In this document: positions 42,954 to 52,307 of the stretch, piece after piece
Numbering within the stretch: position 1 is the first letter of the stretch
Layout of the letters: the number at the start of each line of letters is the position of its first letter
Source of the DNA: Acetoanaerobium noterae
Lineage (GTDB): Bacteria; Bacillota; Clostridia; Peptostreptococcales; Filifactoraceae
Direction of reading: 5' to 3'
Assembly: GCF_900168025.1 (NCBI RefSeq)
Contig: NZ_FUYN01000005.1
Location: forward strand, 146,858-210,857
DNA: 64,000 bases
Made by a program: the position numbers and the translations under genes
The notes under the pieces: model-generated
What the model was told of the DNA's origin: nothing
Databases searched by the model: none
The model's input: only the letters and a program-made list of their open reading frames with translations

Positions 42954-43777
42954 AGTATTCCCTCCACTTTTCTGCGTTTTTTTAACGCATTATTAATTTT
43001 ATTATTCAAAATCATCGCTATTACAATGATAAGAATCATGATTGTGGTTAGTGCATTAATATCTGGAGTAACCCCTGATTTATTCATTGATAGAATTAGA
43101 ACCGGGAGAGTTGAATTCTTAGCGCCTGAAAGCATATTGCTCATTACAACATCATCTATTGATAATGTGAAAGATAAAAACGCTGCACTCATGACTCCTG
43201 GAAAAATAGAAGGAAGAGTCACATTAATAAATGTTTGAATTCTACTAGCACCTAAATCCATCGATGCTTCTTCTAAACTATAATCATCTCCACTTATCCT
43301 GCCTTTTATGGTTACAACTGCATAGGGTATACAAAATGTACAATGACCAATAAGTATACTTCCCATACCAAGAGCAAATCCAACTTTCATGAATACAATA
43401 AGAAGAGCAACAGCCATAACTATTTCAGGAACTATTATAGGTATATAGAGCATGTTATTAATTGCTTTTCTCCCTTTAAATTCATATTTTCTTAATCCAA
43501 GTGCGCCAATTGTGCCAATGGTAACGGATATTAAAGTAGCCAAAACAGCAATTATTACTGAATACCATAAGCTTCCAATTACCGTAGAATTTGTAAAAAG
43601 CTTAGCGTACCATTGAGTAGTAAAACCATTCCAATAATAGTTATATCTTTGATTGTTAAAAGAAAAAATCATCATTACAAGAACTGGTATATATAGCACT
43701 GTATATATTGCTAAGGAGTAAATCATTCCTATTAAATTAGATAGGTTATTTTTTTTTCGAAGTTTAGAATTACTCAC
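42950..43777 (-). CDS. ABC permease (PotC type)
   Basis: 275 residues, six membrane helices, EAA loop EEASMDLGASRIQTFINVTLPSIFPGVM. Starts at GTG 43777 directly after the PotB-type stop; GGAGGTG within that end is the ribosome site. One half of the membrane channel. Confidence 0.88.
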   Translation of the reverse strand: MSNSKLRKKNNLSNLIGMIYSLAIYTVLYIPVLVMMIFSFNNQRYNYYWNGFTTQWYAKLFTNSTVIGSLWYSVIIAVLATLISVTIGTIGALGLRKYEFKGRKAINNMLYIPIIVPEIVMAVALLIVFMKVGFALGMGSILIGHCTFCIPYAVVTIKGRISGDDYSLEEASMDLGASRIQTFINVTLPSIFPGVMSAAFLSFTLSIDDVVMSNMLSGAKNSTLPVLILSMNKSGVTPDINALTTIMILIIVIAMILNNKINNALKKRRKVEGIL

Positions 43778-44647
43778 TTACAGCACCTCCATATCCTCAA
43801 TCTTTGCAAATCTTGTATATATAAATATAAGAAGCCCTGTTATAACAATTAATAATACAGATAAAGCAGCACCAAGAGGCCAATTTCTTATTGCTCCGAA
43901 TTGATTTTTTATTATATTTCCTATGTATAAAACTTTGCCGCCACCCAACATATCTGTAACTGTGTATATACCAAGTGATGGAATAAATACAAGAATGATT
44001 GATGATATTATTCCAGGAAAAGTAAGAGGAAGTGTTATTTTGATAAAAGTAGTTATTCTTGAGGCACCTAAATCAGCTGAAGCCTCTAAAAGAGATTTGC
44101 TTAACTTTTCAATTGAACTGTACATAGGAAGAACGGCAAATGGAAGCATGCTCGTTATAAGTCCAACCATTACTAATCCATCAGTGTAAATTAAGTTTAG
44201 AGGAGATTCAATAAAGCCTATATACTGTAGAAATTTATTTACAGGTCCGCTAGTTTGAAATAAAAGTAGCCAGCTATTTAATCTCATTAAGGAATTGGTC
44301 CAAAAAGGAATCATAATTAGCATAATAAGCTTTGATGCAATTTCCTTTGGTTGCTTTGCAATATAATATGCAAATGGATAACCGATTAATAAACATAATA
44401 TAGTTGATATCGCTGCTGCTCGTATAGATTTAATAATAACTTTAAAATAAGTACTATCTAACAGAGTTTTATAGCTATCTAAAGAAAATTCATAAACAAC
44501 TTCTCCAAAGACACCTCTAGACATAAAGCTTATATAAATTATATAAAGCATTGGCAAAGCTACAAATAAAATCATCCACAAAGATACTGGCCCAGCCATT
44601 GCTATCGCTGGAAGTGTTTTTCTAGTAAAGTTTGATTTTTGGTTCAT
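43778..44647 (-). CDS. ABC permease (PotB type)
   Basis: 289 residues, six membrane helices, EAA loop LLEASADLGASRITTFIKITLPLTFPGI. The ATG at 44647 follows GGAGGAG; the in-frame TTG four codons earlier is inside that site. Partner of the PotC-type permease. Confidence 0.88.
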   Translation of the reverse strand: MNQKSNFTRKTLPAIAMAGPVSLWMILFVALPMLYIIYISFMSRGVFGEVVYEFSLDSYKTLLDSTYFKVIIKSIRAAAISTILCLLIGYPFAYYIAKQPKEIASKLIMLIMIPFWTNSLMRLNSWLLLFQTSGPVNKFLQYIGFIESPLNLIYTDGLVMVGLITSMLPFAVLPMYSSIEKLSKSLLEASADLGASRITTFIKITLPLTFPGIISSIILVFIPSLGIYTVTDMLGGGKVLYIGNIIKNQFGAIRNWPLGAALSVLLIVITGLLIFIYTRFAKIEDMEVL

Positions 44648-44660
44648 AAACTCCTCCAAA

Positions 44661-45734
44661 CTAAATTTGTGTTTTAATAGCTACGGCTTTCTCTGGATTC
44701 CAAAAGATATTTACAATATCACCTTCACAAAGCTCATCATCTTTTTCAAATCGGCTATATTTTATTTCAGAGTGATCTTTTAAGTCAACTGATGTTTTTA
44801 CAACTGTACCCATATAAATAAAATCTTTTATTTTTCCTTTTAAATCAAATCCATCTATTATTACTTTACTTACTTTTATGTACTCAGGCCTAATAGAAAC
44901 ATAAATACTTTCGCCTATTTCAAAACCCTTACCTTTTGCCTTTATTATTCCAGACGAAGTTTCCACTGTTAAGATTTCGTTACTCAAATCTATAACTTTA
45001 CCATTGAAGATATTTGATTCTCCAATGAAACCTGCAACAAATTTTGTAACTGGATGCTCATATATTTCTTTTGGCGAATCAATCTGCTCAATGATACCTT
45101 GATTCATTATTGCAATCCTATCACTCATTGTAAGAGCTTCTTCTTGATCATGGGTTACATAGATAAATGTAATACCAAGCTTTTTTTGAAGCCTTTTTAG
45201 CTCAACCTGCATCTGCTTTCTTAACTTCAAATCAAGAGCTCCTAGGGGTTCGTCTAAAAGCAAGACTTTGGGATTATTTACAAGAGCTCTAGCAATTGCA
45301 ACTCTTTGTTTTTGCCCTCCAGATAAAGCATCAGGCTTTCTATATTCATAGCCATTTAATTGCACTAGTTCAAGCATCTCTTTAACTTTTTTTGCAATTT
45401 CATCTCTTGGCTTTTTTTTGATTTTGAGTGAATAGGCTATATTGTCAAAAACATTCATATGAGGGAAAAGAGCATAGTTTTGAAATACAGTATTAACATC
45501 TCTTTCGAATGGTTCTTTGTCTTCTACGCGTTCGCCCTGAACCATTATAATTCCAGAGGTCGCTTCCTCAAATCCGGCAATCATTCTTAGAGTAGTCGTT
45601 TTCCCACAGCCAGAAGGGCCTAAAAGTGTTAAAAATTCTCCTTGCTTTATTTCGATATTCATTTTTTGGACAACTTTATTTTTTCCAAAACTTTTTTCAA
45701 CATCAATTAAAGTAACAATAGAATCAGACATCAT
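44661..45734 (-). CDS. ABC transporter ATPase (PotA type)
   Basis: 357 residues. Walker A GPSGCGKTT, Q-loop FQNYALFPHM, signature LSGGQKQR, Walker B VLLLDEPLGALD, H-loop THDQEEAL, and a C-terminal TOBE domain (about 280-355). GAGGTGAA precedes ATGATG; either ATG can be the start. First transporter gene after the GntR regulator. Confidence 0.92.
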   Translation of the reverse strand: MMSDSIVTLIDVEKSFGKNKVVQKMNIEIKQGEFLTLLGPSGCGKTTTLRMIAGFEEATSGIIMVQGERVEDKEPFERDVNTVFQNYALFPHMNVFDNIAYSLKIKKKPRDEIAKKVKEMLELVQLNGYEYRKPDALSGGQKQRVAIARALVNNPKVLLLDEPLGALDLKLRKQMQVELKRLQKKLGITFIYVTHDQEEALTMSDRIAIMNQGIIEQIDSPKEIYEHPVTKFVAGFIGESNIFNGKVIDLSNEILTVETSSGIIKAKGKGFEIGESIYVSIRPEYIKVSKVIIDGFDLKGKIKDFIYMGTVVKTSVDLKDHSEIKYSRFEKDDELCEGDIVNIFWNPEKAVAIKTQI

Positions 45735-45771
45735 TTCACCTCATAAATAAATGTTAGACTAGTTTTTATAA

Positions 45772-46500
45772 TCAAGCATTTGGCCACAGTTCTGTATAGA
45801 AGGTTGTTCTATCACCTATATTTAGAGACCTTGTAACCTCTACTATTTTGTCATTCGTATCATAGGATATTGATTCAAGTAAAAATGCTGGTGTATGTTC
45901 ATCTACATCAAGAATTTTTGCTTCATTTTTATATAAAGTTGTGATTTTAATCCATTGCTTTGAATATTTAAACTTATAATTGTAAACGTTTTCAATGACC
46001 TCGTATAAAGATGTGTTTTCAAAGTCATATTGTAAAAGATTTTCAAATAGGTTTATAGGTAGATAAGAGTATTCAAGTGCTAGTGGTATATTATCTCCAT
46101 ATCTAACACGAACAATTTCATAAACTTTGGTTCCAATGGTTGTATCTAGAAGGGAAGCTATTTTTTTATTAGCCTCAATAATACCTAGTGTTATAACTTT
46201 ACTTCTTGGCTTTATACCTTTAGACTTGAGCATATGTGAAAATCCAGTTAACTTAACAAAATCTCTTTCATAATTTGGAATACTTACAAAAGTACCCTTG
46301 CCTTTTACTCTATATGCATATCCAGAATCAACTAGCTGAGTTAATGCATTTCTAGCGGTCATTCTACTTATACTGTAGGTTTCACTTAGATCTCTTTCCG
46401 ATGGAAGCTGACTGCCACTTTCTAACTCTCCTGAATTAATTTTTTCAATCAGGATATCCTTTATTTGGATATAAATAGGAGGAATATAGTTTTTGTTCAT
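45772..46500 (-). CDS. frlR: GntR/HutC-family regulator (FrlR-like)
   Basis: 242 residues. The N-terminal winged HTH is GELESGSQLPSERDLSETYSISRMTARNALTQLVDSGYAYRVKGKGTFV; the C-terminal UTRA effector domain has GFSHMLKSKGIKPRSKV and ends with NIGDRTTFYTELWP. It heads the frl/pot-like operon and a 20-bp dyad operator lies 24 bases upstream, so it most likely represses its own operon until the 6-phosphorylated fructosamine binds. GAAAGGAAAG precedes the ATG. Confidence 0.85.
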   Translation of the reverse strand: MNKNYIPPIYIQIKDILIEKINSGELESGSQLPSERDLSETYSISRMTARNALTQLVDSGYAYRVKGKGTFVSIPNYERDFVKLTGFSHMLKSKGIKPRSKVITLGIIEANKKIASLLDTTIGTKVYEIVRVRYGDNIPLALEYSYLPINLFENLLQYDFENTSLYEVIENVYNYKFKYSKQWIKITTLYKNEAKILDVDEHTPAFLLESISYDTNDKIVEVTRSLNIGDRTTFYTELWPNA

Positions 46501-46523
46501 AATAAAATCTTTCCTTTCATCAA

Positions 46524-46543
46524 TGGTATAGTTGTATATACCA
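46524..46543. promoter_or_regulatory. operator of the frl-like operon
   Basis: Inverted repeat TGGTATA, 6-bp spacer GTTGTA, TATACCA, upstream of the GntR gene. The arms resemble HutC-type half-sites containing GTATA. No second copy was found elsewhere in the window. Confidence 0.65.
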
Positions 46544-46619
46544 CTTTAGTTATATTAACATAGTATAAAATTGTTGGCAATTAATTTATTGAATTTTTAA
46601 AAAATAATCAGAATAATAT

Positions 46620-47096
46620 TTATTTGGACTTATTTAAAATCCTTTCATTAATAAACTCAGTAAGTGATTTTTCATAAATTAAATTATCGTTTTCTGAACG
46701 TTTTTTATGTTTTGGCCCTCTATTATTTTGCATCATTGAAACTTTATTATGATATCTTGTATCAAGTATAAAATCTATATTAGAAGGAGTTATCTCCTTT
46801 CCATTTTGATTAATACAAAATCCTTTCTTTGCGAGGACCATAGCAGCTAAACCATAATCCTGCGTAATAACTAAATCGTAGGGGCTAATGTTATTTGCTA
46901 TATAATAATCTGCTGAATCTCTAGCTATATCAACGGTGACTATTCTAGCGTAATCACTGTTTAATTGCACGGAATAGTTTTTAACCACTATAACTGGTAT
47001 AGAATTTTGTTTAGCAATATTGATAGTTGAATTTACAACAGGACATCCATCTGCGTCTATCCATATAGTAAAATGATTATCAATTTTATCATTCAT
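46620..47096 (-). CDS. YaiI/YqxD family protein (DUF188)
   Basis: 158 residues. The family signature WIDADGCPVVNSTINIA is followed by VVDIARDSADYYIANN and DLVITQDYGLAAMVLAKK. The fold belongs to PIN-like nucleases, with the conserved aspartates present; activity in the family is not established. GAATCCTCC on the plus strand shows an AAGGAGG ribosome site for the ATG at 47096. Confidence 0.85.
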   Translation of the reverse strand: MNDKIDNHFTIWIDADGCPVVNSTINIAKQNSIPVIVVKNYSVQLNSDYARIVTVDIARDSADYYIANNISPYDLVITQDYGLAAMVLAKKGFCINQNGKEITPSNIDFILDTRYHNKVSMMQNNRGPKHKKRSENDNLIYEKSLTEFINERILNKSK

Positions 47097-47140
47097 ATTT
47101 GAATCCTCCTTAAAAATTTGATGAGCTGTATTTACAATAA

Positions 47141-47182
47141 AAACTCTCATCTTTTAATATCATAATTAAAGGATGAGAGTTT
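47141..47182 (-). terminator. terminator of the DUF1002 gene
   Basis: Long hairpin with arms AAACTCTCATC and GATGAGAGTTT plus further AT pairing inside, flanked by T-runs on both sides. It lies 12 bases after the DUF1002 stop codon. Confidence 0.75.
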
Positions 47183-47193
47183 ATTTACTTAAA

Positions 47194-48060
47194 CTAAGGA
47201 GTAAGCCATTCTAGCAATGCTTTAAAAAATAGCCTTAAATTTTCTAAGAATCCTTTGCCTTCTTCTGATGATAAAAATTCTGTAGCTTTATTACCGATGT
47301 CTTCAATTTGATTAGATACTCTATTCCAATCAATGTCTAGACTTCTCATTTTGTCAAAAAGTGATACTAGCTGCTCTATTTGTTCATTGGTTAAATTAAT
47401 ATTATAATTATTTACTATATTAATAATTATATCTCTCACTTCTTCAGTTGTCTTAGGGTTTTGCTTAGCAATTTCTTGTTTTATTTTATTAAACAATTCT
47501 ACTGCCTTATCGTTTCCTATTACTTCCCCTATTTCAACAGTTCTTATCATCTCTTCATTAGCTGCTTTTTTTATACTATCGTCAATAACCTCTCCTGAAG
47601 ATACCTCATATGCTTTCATAATACCAGTTAATGCTGCTGTTCCACTTGCATTTCTTGGAGAAGTAACTTTTATGTCTGCATCTTCCACTCCAGCAGTAAT
47701 CAAAGCATTTATATAACTTTCATCAGTAATATATGTGATTTTGTCACTAGTATCTACCTTTAAACCGCTTCCTTTTTCAGTATAAGTTATCATAACTGAT
47801 GATATAGCAAAATTTCCAATCTTGCTAGTTGGAACTACTCCACCTAAATATTTATGTTCCTCTGCATTTGTTGTAACTATTTCTTGAACATTTTCTGGTG
47901 GATTAAACTCCTTTAATATTGAGTCTTTCTCACTTTCCGAAAGATCTGCACCGAATGAAATAATACTATCACCTACAGCGACATCTGCAAACGATGATAT
48001 TGTAAAATTTGCAACAAATAAAAATAACAGCAAAAACATACTAAAAAACTTTTTATACAT
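47194..48060 (-). CDS. secreted DUF1002 protein (YpuA-like)
   Basis: 288 residues with a signal peptide (about 1-25, cleavage after SSFA) and a DUF1002 domain (SIISFGADLSESEKDSILKEF, GVVPTSKIGNFAISSVMITYTEKGSGLKV, ITYITDESYINALITAGVEDADIKVTSPRNASGTAALTGIMKAYE). The C-terminal third is helical. Family members are extracellular with unknown function. TTTGGAGG precedes the ATG. Upstream DNA (48061-48184) has short palindromic stretches but no recognised riboswitch. Confidence 0.8.
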   Translation of the reverse strand: MYKKFFSMFLLLFLFVANFTISSFADVAVGDSIISFGADLSESEKDSILKEFNPPENVQEIVTTNAEEHKYLGGVVPTSKIGNFAISSVMITYTEKGSGLKVDTSDKITYITDESYINALITAGVEDADIKVTSPRNASGTAALTGIMKAYEVSSGEVIDDSIKKAANEEMIRTVEIGEVIGNDKAVELFNKIKQEIAKQNPKTTEEVRDIIINIVNNYNINLTNEQIEQLVSLFDKMRSLDIDWNRVSNQIEDIGNKATEFLSSEEGKGFLENLRLFFKALLEWLTP

Positions 48061-48184
48061 TTATTTACCTCCAAAAACTTTGGCAACGCCAATATATAAT
48101 TAACTCGGATATCGAATGAGATACCTCACGAATTACTATTATATCATATTAATAAAATATAAGCTTTTCACATATTATGGAAAG

Positions 48185-48646
48185 TTACTTTAAGCTTTTT
48201 TTGAAATCAAATAAAATATGAATCTGTTCAAATGATTCATTTGAGTTAAGTTCAAACACAAGAGGGAAAAATTTCAATCTATTTCCCATTTGCTTTGAAT
48301 CATTAATCATCTGTTTAACCGTATTATTAAGTGGAAGGCTAAATAAATCATCACGAGCTTTTTCTGGGATATATATAGTTATTTTAAAGAAACCCTCCCA
48401 AATAGAAAGCCAAAAGACTGTAGTCACCTTTTGACCTCCCCGAACGCCTAGCCATTTGTAGAGTCCTTTTCCTAACCAAGCTTTGCCGTCAGTATAATAA
48501 CGCCATTCTAGGTCAATGTCTTGGTTTGCAAGTTCATTTAAAAATTTTATATAACTATCATTTGCATCTTGGAGTGCCTCAGCTATAATGTCACTTGTAG
48601 GCTGTATGTCTGGATTTCTAAGCAATTGTTTGTAATTAGATTTCAT
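48185..48646 (-). CDS. DUF3788-family protein
   Basis: 153 residues. Features: EWRYYTDGKAWLGKGLYK, KTTVFWLS-like strand KVTTVFWLSIWEGFFKITIYIPEK, and the C-terminal FEQIHILFDFKKSLK. These match the small DUF3788 family found near DNA-binding or stress genes; function unknown. The ATG at 48646 follows GGAGG. Confidence 0.7.
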   Translation of the reverse strand: MKSNYKQLLRNPDIQPTSDIIAEALQDANDSYIKFLNELANQDIDLEWRYYTDGKAWLGKGLYKWLGVRGGQKVTTVFWLSIWEGFFKITIYIPEKARDDLFSLPLNNTVKQMINDSKQMGNRLKFFPLVFELNSNESFEQIHILFDFKKSLK

Positions 48647-48745
48647 ACTACATACCTCCAAATAAATAAGTGTAATCTAAATTGTAAATTCAACATTAGT
48701 AAATGAATCCTTAATTAGAGTGTATAAAGATATTTCCATATTATC

Positions 48746-49642
48746 TTAATTAATTTCATAGGCTCTTATTATATGCTCTTTAGATTTTTCAAAATCCTCA
48801 ACATTTTTTATTGTAATTTCTACATCTCCAGTTCCCCAATGTCCGATGTTACTCACGTCTCTTGTAAATCCATTTTCAAATTTAAAATCATCAGGATTCA
48901 ATCTTAGATATAGCATTATGCTTTTTACTCTAATTTCTATACATGCAATATTTTTTATTTTTTTAAATGCGCAATATAACTTCAACTTATTTTCAGTTAC
49001 ATCGTCGCCAAGCGCTAAAATGTAATCTCTAATAGAATAGTATAGTTCTTTTAAATTACCACTAGTTGATTCTAATTGTTCGTCAAATGTTTTATCTGTA
49101 CTTTGCCTAACTATCTTTTCTGTAATACCTTCTTTAATTGGAGTAGCCACATTTGAGTTAATTAAATCAAACAATAGTAATTCATTACCAAATTTTTTAT
49201 ATCTGATAAGATCTATATTTCTATTAATTTGTTTTACAGCATATTCATCATATTTAGTAAAATCCCCAGCAATACAAATGAGGCGTGGCATCGTCCAATC
49301 GAGCTTATCAGAATACTCTTTGCCTAAAGTTTTCATTACCAAAAGTTCAAAATCAGCTTTATGGTCTAAAAGCCAATCCAAATAGAATAACCCTTGATTT
49401 ATTACATTTTCATTGCTAGCCCTTTTATATTCAAAAATAACAGGACAATTATTTTCATCTATCCCTAAGCTATCAATACGTCCCCCATTTGATGTTACAT
49501 ATTCAGTTTTAAGAAAGGTAACCCCAAAAAATATAGTCATATTCTTTTCAATTATTGTTTGTAGCTCTCTTTCAAGTGATACCCATGAAGCTGGTAATTC
49601 TTCCACACCAGTATCTATTTTAAATAACTTTATATCAGCCAT
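48746..49642 (-). CDS. PD-(D/E)XK nuclease-like protein with DUF5655 domain
   Basis: 298 residues. Residues ~35-75 contain a nuclease core, GGRIDSLGIDENNCPVIFEYKRASNENVINQ, with Asp and E-x-K in the PD-(D/E)XK arrangement, as in NucS/RecB-like proteins. The C-terminal part (about 200-298, FDEQLESTSGNLKELYYSIRDYI and later IGHWGTGDVEITIKN) matches DUF5655, often fused to such nucleases. Possible roles are repair or defence; unproven. The ribosome site is GGGAGAGG. Confidence 0.75.
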   Translation of the reverse strand: MADIKLFKIDTGVEELPASWVSLERELQTIIEKNMTIFFGVTFLKTEYVTSNGGRIDSLGIDENNCPVIFEYKRASNENVINQGLFYLDWLLDHKADFELLVMKTLGKEYSDKLDWTMPRLICIAGDFTKYDEYAVKQINRNIDLIRYKKFGNELLLFDLINSNVATPIKEGITEKIVRQSTDKTFDEQLESTSGNLKELYYSIRDYILALGDDVTENKLKLYCAFKKIKNIACIEIRVKSIMLYLRLNPDDFKFENGFTRDVSNIGHWGTGDVEITIKNVEDFEKSKEHIIRAYEIN

Positions 49643-49752
49643 TTAAACCTCTCCCAATATAATTAATTTTTATTATCTTTGAAATTAATTATATCACTTT
49701 CATAGATTCCTTACTATTTAATCTAAACTATAGATTTTTTTTAATAAGAAAA

Positions 49753-49774
49753 GAACCTTGAATTTTCAAGGTTC
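49753..49774 (-). terminator. terminator after the class V aminotransferase
   Basis: Perfect stem GAACCTTGAA / TTCAAGGTTC with a 2-nt centre, followed on the minus strand by TTTTCTTATTAAAAA. It is 106 bases beyond the aminotransferase stop, past the unexplained segment 49785-49865. Confidence 0.75.
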
Positions 49775-49784
49775 AAAGAATACT

Positions 49785-49865
49785 ATTTTTGTAGTTTAAC
49801 AATAGTTTCGCAATTCCTTGCGCAGACAAAAATGATGTCGCGAAGACCTACTGGTTCCTTGGTGG
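49785..49865. other. unexplained GC-richer, possibly structured segment
   Basis: Between the aminotransferase stop and its terminator lies an 80-bp stretch clearly less AT-rich than its surroundings, with TTTCGCAATTCCTTGCGC and, 17 bases on, GTCGCGAAGACC, which can pair as TTCGC with GCGAA. It has no convincing ORF. It could be a gene remnant, a short repeat or an RNA structure in the 3' leader of the transcript. Confidence 0.3.
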
Positions 49866-49879
49866 ATATAATTAGTCAT

Positions 49880-51022
49880 TCAATTATAGTTTTTTAAAAT
49901 CGTTATTAACTTCTTTACATCCTCAAAGCTATTGTAAAAATGTAACCCTATTCTGACCTTATTTCCAGACACATGAACACGAATCCCTCTTTGAGCAAAT
50001 TCCTCTCCTGTTATGGACACTTTATCACTTATCTCTAAGTAGACTATTCCACTTCGATTTTCTTTTGGCAGCCAAGGCGTGATTTTGAAATGTTTTACTT
50101 CGGCCATTTCATCGTACAAATATTGGACCATGTCCATTGCATATTTTTGAATATCTTCTTTTCCAAGATTCAAGTATGTTTTTATTGATTCTTCTACACC
50201 GGCCAATCCTATCCAGTTTAATCCCCCCGTTTCAAATCGACTAGCAGTCTCACTTATAGTTAATTCAAGGTTACTAAAATCTTTTTTTCTATCACGTATA
50301 CCTGTCCATCCAACATGTCTTGGTTTTAAATTCTGGAGGAGTTCCTTTCTTATATAGCCAATTCCTAGACCAAAAACATTATTCATCCACTTATATGTTG
50401 ACGAGATCATTACATCAATCCGAGTCTTTTCCATATCATAGCACATAAGACCAAGACCTTGAGTAGTATCAATAACCAAGAATATATTCTTCTCTGAGCA
50501 AACCTTACTCAGCAAATCAAGGTCGTAAGCATATCCAGTAGATGGCTCTACCGCACAGATAGAAATTGCAAATGTTTTTTCGTCAATGTAAGATAAAATC
50601 TCATCTGTGGTCACAATACGTGCCTTATTAGGTACGAACCGCACTTTTAGTCCATCACACTCACGGTTAAGCCAAGCATTCCTAGTGGACGGAAAGGAAA
50701 TATCAGGAATAATTACATTCGAACCAGAAGGAAAATCAATGTTAGCAACAAATGCATTAATCATGTCGGATGCATCCTTGCCGAAAAAGATTTCTTCATC
50801 AGACGCATTGATCATTTCTGCCACTTTTTTTCGTACATGGTCAGAATGGTTCCATTCATTCCAATACTCATTTAATGAAAGTCCTTCAAAATGACTTTTA
50901 TCAAGTTTGCATTTCATTGCTTCATAACTATTGGATGATAATAGCCCTGAAGTTGGTGTATCCAAATATACTTGATTTTTTAGTCCAGGGTAAAGGTTTC
51001 TCACTTCTTCAAATTTATCCAT
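49880..51022 (-). CDS. class V PLP aminotransferase
   Basis: 380 residues, cysteine-desulfurase-like fold. Features: VYLDTPTSGLLSSNSYEAM, the PLP-stacking region SICAVEPSTGYAYDLDLL, LVIDTTQGLGLM (Asp), ISSTYKWMNNVFGLGIGYI (Schiff-base Lys) and the C-terminal KVRIGLHFYNSFEDV (substrate Arg). It lacks an obvious mobile-loop cysteine, so a desulfurase role is doubtful; class V aminotransferase/isopenicillin-epimerase-like is the safer call. CAAGGAGGC precedes the ATG. Confidence 0.82.
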   Translation of the reverse strand: MDKFEEVRNLYPGLKNQVYLDTPTSGLLSSNSYEAMKCKLDKSHFEGLSLNEYWNEWNHSDHVRKKVAEMINASDEEIFFGKDASDMINAFVANIDFPSGSNVIIPDISFPSTRNAWLNRECDGLKVRFVPNKARIVTTDEILSYIDEKTFAISICAVEPSTGYAYDLDLLSKVCSEKNIFLVIDTTQGLGLMCYDMEKTRIDVMISSTYKWMNNVFGLGIGYIRKELLQNLKPRHVGWTGIRDRKKDFSNLELTISETASRFETGGLNWIGLAGVEESIKTYLNLGKEDIQKYAMDMVQYLYDEMAEVKHFKITPWLPKENRSGIVYLEISDKVSITGEEFAQRGIRVHVSGNKVRIGLHFYNSFEDVKKLITILKNYN

Positions 51023-51133
51023 AAATAGCCTCCTTGAAAATTAAAGCTCTGATTCTAATTGTTGAATTATAGCGCATCTTAATCTTCACCGCGCAACTAC
51101 AACTTCACTATTCAATAGAACAGTAACTTTAAA

Positions 51134-51478
51134 TTACTTTTGTAAATTAAGTTCAAACCGTTCAAAATAACCAACTAATTCACCCTCATCATCTCGAACC
51201 GGGTTCAAATATATTCTTTGATTTTTTATGCTAATCCCAAGAAAAATTTCATTACCATGTCTTTTGATTTTTTCAATAGCCGCAATAATTTTCTCCTTTG
51301 ATTCTTCATTATGACACTCAAATAGTGAATTACCAATTAGTTCTTTATATCCTCTTTCAGTATAATAATGGTACTTTGCCGCATTGTTCATGTATCTTAT
51401 TATATGATCGCAATCAACAAACAAAATAGGATATGGTATGCTATCCAAAATATAAGACATCATTTTTACTTTTTCCAC
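51134..51478 (-). CDS. stand-alone PAS domain protein
   Basis: 114 residues: a single PAS domain (ILDSIPYPILFVDCDHIIRYMNNAAKYHYYTERGYKELIGNSLFECHN in outline, and NPVRDDEGELVGYFERFE as C-terminal PAC strand). The start is GTG 51478 with GGGGGTTAAGAT upstream. No output domain is present, so it would act by binding another protein. Small PAS proteins of this type occur in anaerobes; ligand unknown. Confidence 0.75.
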   Translation of the reverse strand: MEKVKMMSYILDSIPYPILFVDCDHIIRYMNNAAKYHYYTERGYKELIGNSLFECHNEESKEKIIAAIEKIKRHGNEIFLGISIKNQRIYLNPVRDDEGELVGYFERFELNLQK

Positions 51479-51593
51479 ATCTTAACCCCCTTCCATATTT
51501 GATTTATAATAATTGTACCATAATAAGCATAAGAAACTCTTTACCGAATGTATATCCTTTTGATTACTAATTTTATAATATCCCAATTTGCTG

Positions 51594-52289
51594 TTATACT
51601 TTATATTTTCTAAACATCAAATAGACACCCAAGAACATAAACCAAAACTGAACAACAGCAACACTTGCAATTACCATAACACCAACATCAATACCAAATA
51701 TCCCTAGTGCCGGAATTGCTATTGCTATTGCTGCTGCCGTGCCAAACCAACCTGTCCATTTGGGCAACGTTTTATTCTTTAAGATGTAAACACTGATTAG
51801 AGCCACTGAAACTGAGGCAAATATACTAACCCCTAAGTCTTCACCTATTGAACCGCCGTAAGCATTGATCGCTTCAAAAATAACTGAAATGCTTTCCTTG
51901 GCCGCATTATCACCCGCACTGTACAGATTCGCAAGTATTGGCATCGCACTGAGCCATCGAATAATTCCAATACTCCGAGTAGCTCCTGAAAGAGCTCCAA
52001 ATGCAGCAGCTATCCATAGCGATGGTTCTAAATATTTTTCCTTAGATACATTAAATGCAATTAATGCGATTGCAGGGAAGAATAAAATTGAGTATACCAT
52101 GTAGCTAAAGTAACCTATCAAAGTTTCTGAACTATGTTGGTGAATCAAAGGCAGAACTACATTCGCAGGTTCTCCCAATATATCAGGCCAATTTATAGCT
52201 TGACCAAGTATAATCATGGGCACAAAAATCAAAAGTCCCTCAATAAGTAAAAATAATCCTAATCTTTTCGAATTTTCAACTGTTTTCAT
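51594..52289 (-). CDS. DUF4386-type membrane protein
   Basis: 231 residues with about six to seven membrane helices. The conserved central GATRSIGIIRWLSAMPILANLY and YGGSIGEDLGV match DUF4386 proteins, function unknown. It lies 18 bases after an SRPBCC gene and probably belongs to the operon led by the EFR1-type flavodoxin/ferredoxin gene under MerR-type control. Confidence 0.75.
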   Translation of the reverse strand: MKTVENSKRLGLFLLIEGLLIFVPMIILGQAINWPDILGEPANVVLPLIHQHSSETLIGYFSYMVYSILFFPAIALIAFNVSKEKYLEPSLWIAAAFGALSGATRSIGIIRWLSAMPILANLYSAGDNAAKESISVIFEAINAYGGSIGEDLGVSIFASVSVALISVYILKNKTLPKWTGWFGTAAAIAIAIPALGIFGIDVGVMVIASVAVVQFWFMFLGVYLMFRKYKV

Positions 52290-52307
52290 GACTAATCCAA
52301 CTCCTTT

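Noticed and set aside
48061..48184. Palindromic leader of the DUF1002 gene as a riboswitch
   Set aside because: Short complementary stretches around GATATC are present, but no known riboswitch core could be recognised.
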